Shown here one piece after another: positions 1-7,827 of a DNA stretch of 30,109 bases. The stretch is from RGIG4694 sp964501705 (GTDB lineage Bacteria; Bacillota; Clostridia; Oscillospirales; Ruminococcaceae). The stretch spans positions 1 through 30,109 of the forward strand of contig CAZCUQ010000013.1 in the NCBI GenBank assembly GCA_964501705.1, in the 5' to 3' direction. Numbering within the stretch: the stretch's first letter is position 1; the number at the start of each line of letters is the position of its first letter. The notes beneath the pieces were generated by a model that searched no databases, was not told where the DNA came from, and saw only the letters and a list, made by a program, of their open reading frames with translations. The position numbers and the translations under genes were made by a program.

Positions 1-382
1 CGCTAAGCAGGTTTATCAGTCCGCTGCTAACTGGGCTACTAAGTGCGAGACTAATAACAAACCCACAGGCGCGACAACAATTACAGCAGAAGTAGATCTT
101 GTAAACGGTCAGACAGCTGTAAACAATTCACAACTTAAATTTGATGGAACGGATTCAACCGACTTTGAGAATGCTCTTATTTGCTACATGGGCGGCACAT
201 CCTCTTCCGGATATGCATATGCATCTGTGACGAATTCCGCTGCTGATTTCGCTCAGTGGGCTGGAAGCTCTGCTGAAGCAAATTCTGCTTCTATCTTCGG
301 TGAGTATCCTAATGCGCTTACAGCTTCTTCTAACAAAACATGGACACAACAGACTTCTACGTCTGCTGCTGCCGGCACCTGA
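1..382 (+). CDS. Type IV pilin-like protein, C-terminal fragment (5' truncated)
   Basis: The reading frame is open from base 2 to a TGA at 380-382, giving 126 visible residues; the start lies outside the window. The first visible residues (AKQVYQSAANWATKCE) read like the amphipathic end of a pilin N-terminal helix. The rest is a small globular domain rich in Ser, Thr, Ala, Asn and Gly with two cysteines (about residues 18 and 59) that could form a disulfide. The composition and the low-complexity Ser/Ala/Thr end suit an exported protein. Codons are strongly biased to GCT, AAC and TCT, unlike the genes downstream, which suggests high expression. The pilin call is an inference from pattern only, because the decisive prepilin peptidase site is missing. 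Another exported protein is possible. Confidence 0.45.
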   Translation, partial: AKQVYQSAANWATKCETNNKPTGATTITAEVDLVNGQTAVNNSQLKFDGTDSTDFENALICYMGGTSSSGYAYASVTNSAADFAQWAGSSAEANSASIFGEYPNALTASSNKTWTQQTSTSAAAGT

Positions 383-419
383 TTTGATTAAGGATAAGGT
401 TCTTAGTACTTAAAAAAGT

Positions 420-453
420 AAACCACTCGCAGAATACTGCGGGTGGTTTTTCC
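420..453 (+). terminator. Intrinsic terminator of the pilin-like gene
   Basis: A 13-nt stem (AAACCACTCGCAG, 420-432) pairs with CTGCGGGTGGTTT (437-449) across an AATA loop, with one G-T pair, and ends in a T run. It starts 37 nt after the stop codon and separates the pilin-like gene from nfnA. Confidence 0.9.
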
Positions 454-511
454 TATGTAAAAAAATATATGCCGTCATTCTTTTTTTATATTTTTAAAAA
501 TTTAAACATTA

Positions 512-528
512 TGCTATTATAGTATAAG
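512..528 (+). promoter_or_regulatory. Candidate extended -10 promoter for nfnAB
   Basis: TGCTATTAT at 512-520 matches an extended -10 (TGnTATAAT-like), and TATAAG follows at 523-528. No good -35 is seen in the AT-rich stretch upstream. It lies about 50 nt before the nfnA start, in the only gap between the terminator and nfnA, so a promoter is expected here. The exact position is uncertain. Confidence 0.4.
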
Positions 529-573
529 AGACTTTGCGTCTTTATATGAAATCATCGAAAGGGATAATAAAAA

Positions 574-1413
574 ATGTACAAGGTTTTACGCAGAAAGGAA
601 CTTAATCCTACGGTTACTCTTCTTGATGTTGAAGCTCCCGCTGTGGCGAAAAAAGCCGAACCGGGTCAGTTTATCATTTTGCGGACCGATGAAAACGGCG
701 AGAGAATTCCTCTCACGATCGCGGGTTACGACAGAAATAAAGGAACGGTAACCATTATCTTTCAGATAGTCGGAGCTACTACCGAAAAATTAAATCATAT
801 CAGTGAGGGCGAATACATACATGACTTCGTGGGTCCTCTCGGCGTCGCAACAAAAACCGAGGGACTTAAAAAGGTCGCCGTTGTCGGCGGCGGCGTGGGG
901 TGCGCTATTGCGTTCCCCGTATGTAAAAAGCTGTTTGAACAGGGCGCAGACGTTACCGCTATCGCTGGCTTCAGAAACAAGGATCTCGTTATCCTTGAAG
1001 ATGAATTCAGGGCAAACTCCTCCGCGTTTGTGATGATGACCGATGACGGCTCCTACGGTGAAAAGGGGCTTGTTACCAATGCTCTCGAAAAGCTTATCGA
1101 AAGCGGCGAGCAGTATGATGAGGTTATTACTATCGGTCCCCTTATTATGATGAAATTTGTCGTTGCGGTAACTAAAAAATACAACATAAAAACTGTTGTC
1201 TCCATGAATCCTATCATGATCGACGGTACGGGAATGTGCGGCGGCTGCCGTCTCACTGTCGGCGGCGAGACAAAATTCGCCTGTGTTGACGGTCCTGATT
1301 TTGACGGATTCCTTGTCGATTTCGACGAGGCTATGGACAGATGTTCAATGTACAAACCTTTTGAACGTCATAAGTATGAGGAAACCTGCAATCTTTTCAA
1401 GGGGGTGGAATAA
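574..1413 (+). CDS. nfnA: NADH-dependent ferredoxin:NADP+ oxidoreductase, small subunit (NfnA-like)
   Basis: 279-residue FAD/NAD-binding reductase of the dihydroorotate dehydrogenase electron-transfer/sulfide dehydrogenase family. The N-terminal flavin domain (about residues 1-95) carries the PGQFIIL motif. The nucleotide-binding domain starts at VAVVGGGVGCA. The C-terminus holds the cluster motif MCGGC, with Cys222, Cys225 and Cys237 and an upstream Asp217; NfnA enzymes are known for a [2Fe-2S] cluster with three Cys and one Asp. With NfnB it couples NADH and reduced ferredoxin to NADP+ reduction by flavin-based electron bifurcation in the cytoplasm. The start is set by GAAAGGG at 557-563. 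The gene ends one base before nfnB. The family also holds GltA-like sulfide dehydrogenase subunits, so the exact electron partner is inferred from the pairing. Confidence 0.85.
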   Translation: MYKVLRRKELNPTVTLLDVEAPAVAKKAEPGQFIILRTDENGERIPLTIAGYDRNKGTVTIIFQIVGATTEKLNHISEGEYIHDFVGPLGVATKTEGLKKVAVVGGGVGCAIAFPVCKKLFEQGADVTAIAGFRNKDLVILEDEFRANSSAFVMMTDDGSYGEKGLVTNALEKLIESGEQYDEVITIGPLIMMKFVVAVTKKYNIKTVVSMNPIMIDGTGMCGGCRLTVGGETKFACVDGPDFDGFLVDFDEAMDRCSMYKPFERHKYEETCNLFKGVE

Positions 1414-1414
1414 T

Positions 1415-2800
1415 ATGCCTAATATGTCGTTACAAAAAAATCCAATGCCTTCGCAAGAACCTGATGTCAGAAACAAAAACTTTCTTGAGGTCGCTTTGGG
1501 TTATACAAAGGAAATCGCTGTAGATGAGGCTAACCGCTGTCTTAACTGCAAAAATATGCCATGCGTTTCGGGCTGCCCCGTTAATATTGAAATTCCCCGC
1601 TTTATCTCCTTTATGAAAGAAGGAAAGTTTGAGGAGGCTTTTCAGGTCATCTCTGAGTCAAGCTCCCTCCCCGCTGTCTGCGGAAGAGTTTGTCCCCAGG
1701 AAAAACAGTGCGAGTCAAAGTGCGTAAGAGGAATTAAGGGCGAGAGCGTCGCTATCGGCAGACTTGAACGCTTCGCGGCTGATCGCCATAACGCTGATTT
1801 TAAGGGAGAAATTACCGTTCCCGAATCTATCGGCAAAAAAGCGGCGATAATAGGCGCGGGTCCCGCAGGTCTTACCTGTGCGGGTGATCTCGCGAGAGCG
1901 GGAGTTAAGGTAACTGTCTATGAGGCGCTTCACCTTGCGGGAGGTGTTCTCGTTTACGGTATCCCCGAATTCAGACTCCCGAAATCAATTGTTGCGAGGG
2001 AAATCGAAAATCTCCGTTCTCTCGGTGTTGAGATAAAAACCAATATGGTCGTCGGTAAAACCATTACAATCGACGAAATATTTGAGGAGGGCGCAGACGC
2101 CGTATTTATAGGTTCGGGCGCGGGACTTCCCAGATTTATGAATATCCCCGGAGAAAACCTCAAGGGCGTTTACTCCGCAAATGAATTCCTCACGAGAGTT
2201 AATCTCATGAAAGCTTACAAGAAAGACAGCGATACGCCTATCAAGGAAAATCACAAGGTCGCTGTGGTCGGCGGCGGAAATGTCGCTATGGACGCGGCAA
2301 GATGCGCGAAGCGTCTCGGCGCGGAGGAAGTGTACATAGTCTACAGAAGGGGAGAGGAAGAACTCCCCGCCCGTAAGGAAGAGGTCGAACACGCAAGGGA
2401 AGAAGGTATTATCTTCAGGCTGTTAAATAACCCCGTTGAGATTTTAGGCGGCGGGGACAAGTTCGTTTCAGGGTTAAAATGCGTTGAAATGGAACTCGGC
2501 GAACCCGATGATTCGGGCAGAAGAAGACCTGTCGAGAAAAAAGGCTCGGAGTTTGTTATCGACGTTGACTGTGTTATCATGGCGATAGGAACATCTCCGA
2601 ATCCTCTCATCAAGAATACTACCGCGGGTCTTGAAACAAATAAGCACGGCTGTATCGTCACAAAGGATGAAAGCGGTCTTACATCACGTCCGAATGTTTA
2701 CGCGGGCGGAGACGCTGTCACGGGCGCGGCTACGGTTATCTCCGCGATGGGCGCGGGCAAGAACGCCGCAAAGGCTATACTCCAGAGCTTTAAGAGGTAA
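1415..2800 (+). CDS. nfnB: NADPH-dependent glutamate synthase-type reductase, large subunit (NfnB-like)
   Basis: 461 residues, the usual size for NfnB. Cys42, Cys45, Cys50 and Cys54 (CLNC then CVSGC) and a second group at Cys89, Cys93, Cys99 and Cys103 fit the N-terminal iron-sulfur domain. GAGPAG at 147-152 is the FAD Rossmann motif, VVGGGNVAMDAA is the NAD(P)H-binding motif, and the GDAVTGAATV segment near the C-terminus binds FAD. ATG at 1415 is chosen because GGGGGTGG (1401-1408) precedes it; the frame stays open upstream to 1283 without support. It could be called GltA (small subunit of glutamate synthase), but the adjacent NfnA partner and the absence of a large glutamate synthase subunit favour NfnB. 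Confidence 0.85.
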   Translation: MPNMSLQKNPMPSQEPDVRNKNFLEVALGYTKEIAVDEANRCLNCKNMPCVSGCPVNIEIPRFISFMKEGKFEEAFQVISESSSLPAVCGRVCPQEKQCESKCVRGIKGESVAIGRLERFAADRHNADFKGEITVPESIGKKAAIIGAGPAGLTCAGDLARAGVKVTVYEALHLAGGVLVYGIPEFRLPKSIVAREIENLRSLGVEIKTNMVVGKTITIDEIFEEGADAVFIGSGAGLPRFMNIPGENLKGVYSANEFLTRVNLMKAYKKDSDTPIKENHKVAVVGGGNVAMDAARCAKRLGAEEVYIVYRRGEEELPARKEEVEHAREEGIIFRLLNNPVEILGGGDKFVSGLKCVEMELGEPDDSGRRRPVEKKGSEFVIDVDCVIMAIGTSPNPLIKNTTAGLETNKHGCIVTKDESGLTSRPNVYAGGDAVTGAATVISAMGAGKNAAKAILQSFKR

Positions 2801-2812
2801 TTTTTATTCGAT

Positions 2813-2849
2813 AAAAAAACCTGCCGGTTTCGTGCCGACAGGTTTTTTT
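2813..2849. terminator. Bidirectional terminator between nfnB and leuA
   Basis: A-run, stem AACCTGCCGG / CCGACAGGTT (one C-A mismatch) with loop TTTCGTG, then a T-run. The hairpin is flanked by A's and T's on both sides and lies between two convergent genes, so it can serve both strands. Confidence 0.88.
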
Positions 2850-2858
2850 ATAATGAAT

Positions 2859-4514
2859 TTACAGCAGATCGCTTCGGCAGATGGCCGAGACAAGAGCCGA
2901 AACGGAAGCGTCTACAATATCCGTGTGTATTCCCGCGCCCCAGTATGTTCCGCCGTCCGTCTTTATGGCAACGAAGCAGAGAGCCTTCGATTTTGAAGAG
3001 ACTTCAAGAGCGCTTTCTTCGTAGCTCATCAGTGTGTATTTCAAGCCGCAGCCGGCTTTGAGAGCGTTTGAAACAGCGTCGAGACGTCCTGTTCCGTTTC
3101 CGCTGACGATTTTTTCTTCTCCGTCCATGATAACGGTGACGTCTGTGCAGATTCCGTTTACCTGCTTGAAATGATTTTCCTTTACTTTTATCTTATCGCA
3201 GATATTTACGTAGTTTTCATAGAAGATATCACGTATTTCTTCGGGCTGAAGTTCCTTGTGAGCATGGTCGGAAATTCCCTTGACAAGATAACCGAAGCTT
3301 TCGCGGAACTTTGCGGGAAGAGTGATTCCGAAGCGAGTCTCCATAATATATCCGATGCCGCCCTTGCCGGACTGACTGTTGATACGTATAACATCGCCCT
3401 CGTATTCTCTGCCGATATCCTTCGGGTCGATCGCAAGATAGGGTACTGTCCAGTGTTCGCAGTTATGCTCCTCGCGCCATTTCATGCCCTTTGCGATAGC
3501 GTCCTGATGAGAACCCGAAAATGCCGCGAAAACAAGCGCTCCGCTGTACGGCTGTCTTTCATAGATGCGCATTCTTGTGAGTCTTTCGTAGATCTCCATA
3601 ATTTCGGGAAGATTCGATAAATCGAGCTTCGGGTCAACACCGTGCGCGAACATATTCATTGCGAGAATAACAATATCGACATTTCCTGTCCTTTCGCCGT
3701 TTCCGAAGAGAGTTCCCTCTATCCTGTCAGCACCCGCCAGAAGACCCATTTCCGCGTCGGACACGCCTGTTCCCCGATCGTTGTGGGGATGGAGCGAGAC
3801 TACGATATTTTCTCTGTTGTGCATATTTTCGCACATATATTCAACCTGTGAAGCATAAACGTGAGGCATACTTTCCTCGACGGTAACGGGCAGATTGATT
3901 ATGACTTTATTTTCGGGAGTGGGTTTCCAGACGTCAATGACGGCATTGCAGACCTCAAGAGCGAATTCGGGTTCGGTCCCCGTGAAGCTTTCCGGGGAAT
4001 ATTCAAAGATAAAATGTCCCTCGGTTTTTTGTCTGTATTCCTCGCACATTTTAGCTCCCGATACGGCAAGCTCCAGTATTTCTTCTTTGGATTTTTTGAA
4101 GACCTGTTCTCTCTGCGCGAGAGAAGTGGAGTTGTAAAGATGAACGACAGCGTGTTTTACTCCCTTTAACGCCTCGTAGGTTTTTGCGATGATATGTTCT
4201 CTTGCCTGAGTGAGCACCTGAATAGTGACATCATCGGGAATAAGGTTGTCTTCAATGAGTTTGCGGCAGAATTCATATTCCGTCTCGCTTGCCGCCGGGA
4301 AGCCTATTTCGATCTCCTTGAAGCCGATTCTCACGAGATGCTTGAAAAATTCAAGCTTTTCCTCAAGGGACATAGGTATAATAAGCGCCTGATTTCCGTC
4401 GCGGAGATCAACGCTGCACCATGCGGGAGCCTTGTCGATATATTCCTTTTCAGCCCATTTAAGGCATTTTACGGGAGGCATAAAATAACGTCTTGTGTAC
4501 TTTTGATTATTCAT
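2859..4514 (-). CDS. leuA: 2-isopropylmalate synthase
   Basis: 551 residues. It condenses acetyl-CoA with 2-oxoisovalerate, the first committed step of leucine synthesis. The TIM-barrel part shows the catalytic DLRDGNQ segment (Arg38, Asp39) and the metal ligands in SLHPHNDRGTG. The FGNGERTGNVD loop is typical of the family. The C-terminal third (from about residue 440) is the regulatory domain that binds leucine in this family. Length and the N-terminal extension (RRYFMPP) match the longer yeast/actinobacterial type rather than the E. coli type. AAAGGAT precedes the ATG. The gene is transcribed alone behind a leucine T-box, so control is by uncharged tRNA-Leu and probably by leucine feedback. 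No other leu or ilv gene is in the window. Confidence 0.95.
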   Translation of the reverse strand: MNNQKYTRRYFMPPVKCLKWAEKEYIDKAPAWCSVDLRDGNQALIIPMSLEEKLEFFKHLVRIGFKEIEIGFPAASETEYEFCRKLIEDNLIPDDVTIQVLTQAREHIIAKTYEALKGVKHAVVHLYNSTSLAQREQVFKKSKEEILELAVSGAKMCEEYRQKTEGHFIFEYSPESFTGTEPEFALEVCNAVIDVWKPTPENKVIINLPVTVEESMPHVYASQVEYMCENMHNRENIVVSLHPHNDRGTGVSDAEMGLLAGADRIEGTLFGNGERTGNVDIVILAMNMFAHGVDPKLDLSNLPEIMEIYERLTRMRIYERQPYSGALVFAAFSGSHQDAIAKGMKWREEHNCEHWTVPYLAIDPKDIGREYEGDVIRINSQSGKGGIGYIMETRFGITLPAKFRESFGYLVKGISDHAHKELQPEEIRDIFYENYVNICDKIKVKENHFKQVNGICTDVTVIMDGEEKIVSGNGTGRLDAVSNALKAGCGLKYTLMSYEESALEVSSKSKALCFVAIKTDGGTYWGAGIHTDIVDASVSALVSAICRSDLL

Positions 4515-4532
4515 AAGAATCTATCCTTTCTC

Positions 4533-4572
4533 AAAAAAATAAACTTTCATCTCAAAAATAAGAGATGAAAGC
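4533..4572 (-). terminator. T-box regulated terminator upstream of leuA
   Basis: Stem CTTTCATCTC / GAGATGAAAG (arms at 4544-4553 and 4562-4571), followed on the minus strand by a T-rich tract (4533-4543). It lies between the T-box sequence and the leuA ribosome binding site, the standard position. Confidence 0.92.
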
Positions 4573-4795
4573 TTTACTTCCACGGTACCACTCTTGTTCC
4601 GATATAATATATCGGCGCTCATTCGCGTCAATCAACGCTTTTCACTGTAACGGGAGAACCCGGCGCTGCCTACTGTTATTTCGGAGCGCTGCTCGGCGGC
4701 GAGCTATATTCTGCGGTAAAACGCCGTCTTTCATCACCAACGGCTTTCTGAAGAATTATCCGAAGATTTTTTCCGCTTCACTGCATTTATAATAT
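4541..4795 (-). promoter_or_regulatory. T-box leader (leucine) of leuA
   Basis: Read on the minus strand, the leader has a Stem I with the AGAAAG and GGTGATGAAAG segments, the T-box sequence GAGTGGTACCGTGG (complement at about 4579-4594), which pairs with the tRNA acceptor end, and a downstream terminator. The probable specifier is CTC (Leu), complement at 4701-4703. It sits six bases before GAGCAG, exactly where the tyrS leader of this window has its Tyr codon. Uncharged tRNA-Leu should stabilise the antiterminator and allow leuA transcription. T-box identity is firm; the specifier is inferred by alignment. Confidence 0.93.
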
Positions 4796-4821
4796 TCACT
4801 GTAAATATATTTACATAATAT

Positions 4822-4850
4822 ATTATATCACATGATTTTTCGTTTGTCAA
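4822..4850 (-). promoter_or_regulatory. Sigma-A promoter of leuA
   Basis: On the minus strand, TTGACA (complement 4845-4850), a 17-nt spacer, then TATAAT (complement 4822-4827). Both boxes match the consensus exactly. Transcription should start near 4815 and run into the T-box leader. Confidence 0.93.
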
Positions 4851-4951
4851 GCTATTTTGGAAAAATTTTTGAATAAATAACGGTTCTTATTTTATTCGGG
4901 AAAAAATATATATTAAAGAAAAGAATATGAAATATGAGAAGGTGAAAAAAT

Positions 4952-5230
4952 TTGAGCAACCTCGACGCAAAGGAAAAAATCAGAAAAATGTTTTTTCTGC
5001 GGACGAGAATTACTATGGACAGCGGCGGATTTCTCTGCGTTGACAGCTGCCGCAAAATCATGGAAGTAAGCGATGTTTACATAAAAATGCGAACGGCTGA
5101 CAGATTTGTTGAGATTTGGGGATCGGATCTTTCGCTTTGCTGTACCTCGGCGGACAGTATAATAATAGAAGGCAGAGTTTCGGGAATCGAACTGACTCCC
5201 GCGGGAAAATATTACGGAGGCAGAGAGTGA
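4952..5230 (+). CDS. yqfC: Sporulation protein YqfC (YabP/YqfC family)
   Basis: 92 residues from a TTG start, very close to the 93 residues of B. subtilis YqfC. The sequence is a small beta-rich domain with the family pattern: a short N-terminal helix, then repeated strands (FLCVDSCRKIMEVSD, DLSLCCTSADSIIIEGRV). AGAAGGTG (4937-4944) lies 7 nt upstream and supports the TTG. In B. subtilis yqfC is in the sigma-E mother-cell regulon and its molecular role is not known. Here its stop overlaps the ylbJ start (GTGA), so the two proteins should be made together. B. subtilis instead pairs yqfC with yqfD, which is not present here. Confidence 0.85.
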   Translation: MSNLDAKEKIRKMFFLRTRITMDSGGFLCVDSCRKIMEVSDVYIKMRTADRFVEIWGSDLSLCCTSADSIIIEGRVSGIELTPAGKYYGGRE

Positions 5231-6300
5231 CAAGAACAAAAAAAATAATCTTTTCATCGGTGATGTTTATTCTTTTCGGGGCGTTTGCGATTTTCCCGAA
5301 GGATATATCCGACGCGGTAGCAGCGGGAGTGAAGAGCTGCCTGGACGTTATAATCCCGTCGCTTTACGTTATGATGGTGCTGTCGGATATTTTTATAAAA
5401 AGCGGTCTTTACAGAAAAAACGGATTTGTTTCCGAATTTGCCGCAAGATATATTTTCAGAGTGCCGCCGTCCGCAATGTCCGCGTTCACCGTGAGCATAG
5501 CCGCGGGATATCCCGTGGGAGCGTCGGTCATTCTCGGTGCGTATGAAAACGGTTCCGTAAATAAATCCGACGCGGAAAGGCTTTTGTGTTACTCATTCGG
5601 TTCGGGACCCGCGTTTGTTTTCGCGGCGGTCGGAGCGGGAGTATTCGGAAACGTCCGTGCGGGAGTCATAATATTTATATCGGGAATAATTGCAAATATT
5701 GTCACGGGATTCATTCTTTCCATCGGAAGAAAGATACCCGAAAAAGAAACAAGAGACGTACAGGTAAGCTTTTCCCCGTCGTTATTCTGCGAGAGCGTCT
5801 CTGACGCGGGAAAAAACATTCTTAAAATGTGCGGGGTGATTCTCGTGACATCCGGTTTGTTAAGTATTCCCGAATCGCTGGGGATAACTCCCGCGCTTTC
5901 CGCAAGGATAGGGAAACTGCTGGAGTGCGATCCGCAGTACGTTCACGGATTTCTCCGTTCGATTTTTGACGTGACGAATTTATCGCGCATGAATGCCGAG
6001 GACATTTCCTTTCTGCCGTTTGCGGCGTTTCTGGTATCGTTTGGCGGCGTATCGGTTTTTATGCAGATAGCGGCGGTGCTGAACGGAAAGCTGTCGATCG
6101 CTCCGATGATAATCTCACGCGGATTTACGGCGGCTCTGAGTTTTTTTATCTCCGATTTTTTCACAAGGATATTAATAAAAGAAGAAGCCGTTTCGGTTAT
6201 GGCTCATATCGGGGAGGTCAGGCATAATTCCTTGTTATCCTCGGCATTTTTGCTGATTATGGTGATATTGCTTCTATCCGAAAAGGAAGAGGTCAATTGA
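5227..6300 (+). CDS. ylbJ: Sporulation integral membrane protein YlbJ (SpoVV), dipicolinate export to forespore
   Basis: 357 residues with many hydrophobic segments (from FSSVMFILFGAFAIF at the N-terminus to SSAFLLIMVILLL at the end) and the nucleoside-recognition/Gate-like pattern AAGYPVGASVILGAYENG. YlbJ, renamed SpoVV in B. subtilis, sits in the outer forespore membrane and moves dipicolinic acid from the mother cell into the intermembrane space. GTG at 5227 is chosen because GGAGG (5216-5220) lies 6 nt upstream and the start overlaps the yqfC stop by 4 nt; the frame is open further upstream but overlaps yqfC. The C-terminal 40 residues are less conserved in appearance. spoIIIAA follows after a 112-nt gap. 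Confidence 0.9.
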   Translation: MTRTKKIIFSSVMFILFGAFAIFPKDISDAVAAGVKSCLDVIIPSLYVMMVLSDIFIKSGLYRKNGFVSEFAARYIFRVPPSAMSAFTVSIAAGYPVGASVILGAYENGSVNKSDAERLLCYSFGSGPAFVFAAVGAGVFGNVRAGVIIFISGIIANIVTGFILSIGRKIPEKETRDVQVSFSPSLFCESVSDAGKNILKMCGVILVTSGLLSIPESLGITPALSARIGKLLECDPQYVHGFLRSIFDVTNLSRMNAEDISFLPFAAFLVSFGGVSVFMQIAAVLNGKLSIAPMIISRGFTAALSFFISDFFTRILIKEEAVSVMAHIGEVRHNSLLSSAFLLIMVILLLSEKEEVN

Positions 6301-6412
6301 TAATCGGACCGCTTTTCTTGTCGTTGACTATAAAATTCGCTGAAATTCTTTTGCATAAAAAATCCGCTGCCCGAATATAGTTTATTATAAAACCGAAGGG
6401 AGAGAAAAAATA

Positions 6413-7363
6413 ATGGACAGCGAAATCACAAGATATTTTACGGGAAAGGCGTTTTCCGCTCTTTCCGCCGTAAAAAAGGACAAGGTTTTTGAAGTCAGAC
6501 TGCGTGCGGACAGAGCTATTTCTCTTGTAACGGAAAACGGGATACTTTATCTTACGGATTCGGGCGAGCTTACATCGGACGCAAAATGCGCGGCAAACGT
6601 GTCATTCGACGATATGCGGAGAATATTCGATTCATTGTGCCGTTACTCCATTCACAGCAATGCGGCGAATATCAGAGAATGTTTCGTCACCGTAACGGGC
6701 GGTCACAGGGCGGGTATATGCGGAACAGCCGTTTATAACGGCGAAAAATTGGAAACCGTCCGCGATATTTCGGGGATAAATTTCAGAGTCGCAAGAGAAT
6801 GTATCGGCGCGGCTGACAGGATCATGAAAGAATGTATGAAAAATTCCCCGAAAAGTATTCTCGTGTGCGGAGAGCCTTCAAGCGGAAAAACTACTGTTCT
6901 TCGCGATCTGTGCAGACAGCTCGGAAACAGATACAGCGTGTCGCTTGTCGATGAACGTTCGGAGATCGCCGCTTCCGTCAAAGGGAAAAACTGTAACGAT
7001 GTCGGAATAAATACAGATGTATTTAACGGCTTTACAAAAAGTTCGGGGATAATGTCGGCGCTTCGCGTTATGTCTCCGACATTTATAGTCTGCGATGAGA
7101 TCGGCACGGACGAGGATATCTCAGCGTTAAAAAACGCTTTCGGCTGCGGAGTCAGAATAGCCGCGTCCGTTCACGCGGGTTCGCCCGGGGATATTTTCAG
7201 AAAGAATATTTCTTGTCTGTGCAAAACAGGGTATTTTGAATACGCCGCGTTTGTTAAAAACGGAAACACCGAAAAAATAATAAAGCTTGGAGAAAAAAAT
7301 GAAAATAATAGGAATAATCATGGTGATACTGACTCTCACATCGGCGGGAGCGGCAATGTCTGA
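6413..7363 (+). CDS. spoIIIAA: Stage III sporulation ATPase SpoIIIAA
   Basis: 316 residues (B. subtilis about 307). It is the cytoplasmic AAA/secretion-type ATPase of the SpoIIIA-SpoIIQ channel between mother cell and forespore. Walker A is GEPSSGKTT at 153-161. VSLVDERSEIA and TFIVCDEIGT follow as the sensor and Walker B strands, and SVHAGSPGDIF resembles the sensor loop of GspE-like ATPases. GAAGGGAGAG precedes the ATG. The last 21 residues (from about residue 296, rich in Asn, Gly and His) are encoded by the same DNA as the signal segment of SpoIIIAB in another frame: the genes overlap by 65 nt. The tail may be a by-product of a lost stop codon. Confidence 0.95.
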   Translation: MDSEITRYFTGKAFSALSAVKKDKVFEVRLRADRAISLVTENGILYLTDSGELTSDAKCAANVSFDDMRRIFDSLCRYSIHSNAANIRECFVTVTGGHRAGICGTAVYNGEKLETVRDISGINFRVARECIGAADRIMKECMKNSPKSILVCGEPSSGKTTVLRDLCRQLGNRYSVSLVDERSEIAASVKGKNCNDVGINTDVFNGFTKSSGIMSALRVMSPTFIVCDEIGTDEDISALKNAFGCGVRIAASVHAGSPGDIFRKNISCLCKTGYFEYAAFVKNGNTEKIIKLGEKNENNRNNHGDTDSHIGGSGNV

Positions 7364-7808
7364 AGCGCTTATGCGAAGAGTGGTTCTTCTGCGCGCGCTT
7401 GACCGTTTTCTTGAAAAAGCTTTCATATTGATAAGAAGCGAAGCCGCCTCATTTGAGGATATCGTTTCGGAGGGCGCTGATGACGAAAGACTTTCACAGT
7501 TCGTTTTTCTCGGAAAAATAAAGGAAAGAATAGACAATGGGGAGGTTTGTTTCAGAAGGATCTGGAGAGAATCTCTTGAGGAATATAAGCCCGATTATAT
7601 GCAGAGCGAGGAGCTTTCCGTTCTTTTCGATTTCGGGGAAACTCTCGGCTCCACCGATACCGAGGGACAGCTTCAGAGGATATCGGGAATGAGAGATATC
7701 ATCTGCGGCATTACAAAAGAAGCGGAAAAGAATTACCGCGATAAGGGAAAACTCTATCGGGCTCTCGGAGTTACGGCGGGACTTTTCGCGGCGGTTGTTC
7801 TGATTTAA
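7299..7808 (+). CDS. spoIIIAB: Stage III sporulation protein SpoIIIAB
   Basis: 169 residues (B. subtilis 171). The N-terminal hydrophobic segment (IIGIIMVILTLTSAGAAM) and a C-terminal one (ALGVTAGLFAAVVLI) frame a helical domain that resembles one repeat of GspF-type inner-membrane platform proteins. It is the likely partner of the SpoIIIAA ATPase. ATG 7299 is preferred over the TTG at 7287 because GGAGA (7289-7293) is well placed for it. It begins inside spoIIIAA. Confidence 0.93.
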   Translation: MKIIGIIMVILTLTSAGAAMSEALMRRVVLLRALDRFLEKAFILIRSEAASFEDIVSEGADDERLSQFVFLGKIKERIDNGEVCFRRIWRESLEEYKPDYMQSEELSVLFDFGETLGSTDTEGQLQRISGMRDIICGITKEAEKNYRDKGKLYRALGVTAGLFAAVVLI

Positions 7809-7827
7809 AACGGACGAGGGAAAAATT

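Noticed and set aside
1283..1414. Upstream extension of nfnB
   Set aside because: It lies inside nfnA, and ATG 1415 has a strong ribosome binding site and gives the normal NfnB start.
4887..4917. Possible sporulation promoter before yqfC
   Set aside because: The AT-rich stretch gives several equally weak matches, so none can be chosen from sequence alone.
5116..5226. Upstream extension of ylbJ
   Set aside because: It overlaps yqfC in another frame; GTG 5227 has GGAGG at the right distance and precedes the first membrane helix.
6332..6361. Possible sigma-E promoter before spoIIIAA (AAAATT at 6332-6337, CATAAAAA at 6354-6361)
   Set aside because: A sigma-E promoter is expected in this 112-nt gap, but spacing and sequence match the consensus only loosely and other AT-rich choices (such as ATATAG near 6375) exist; not listed as a feature.
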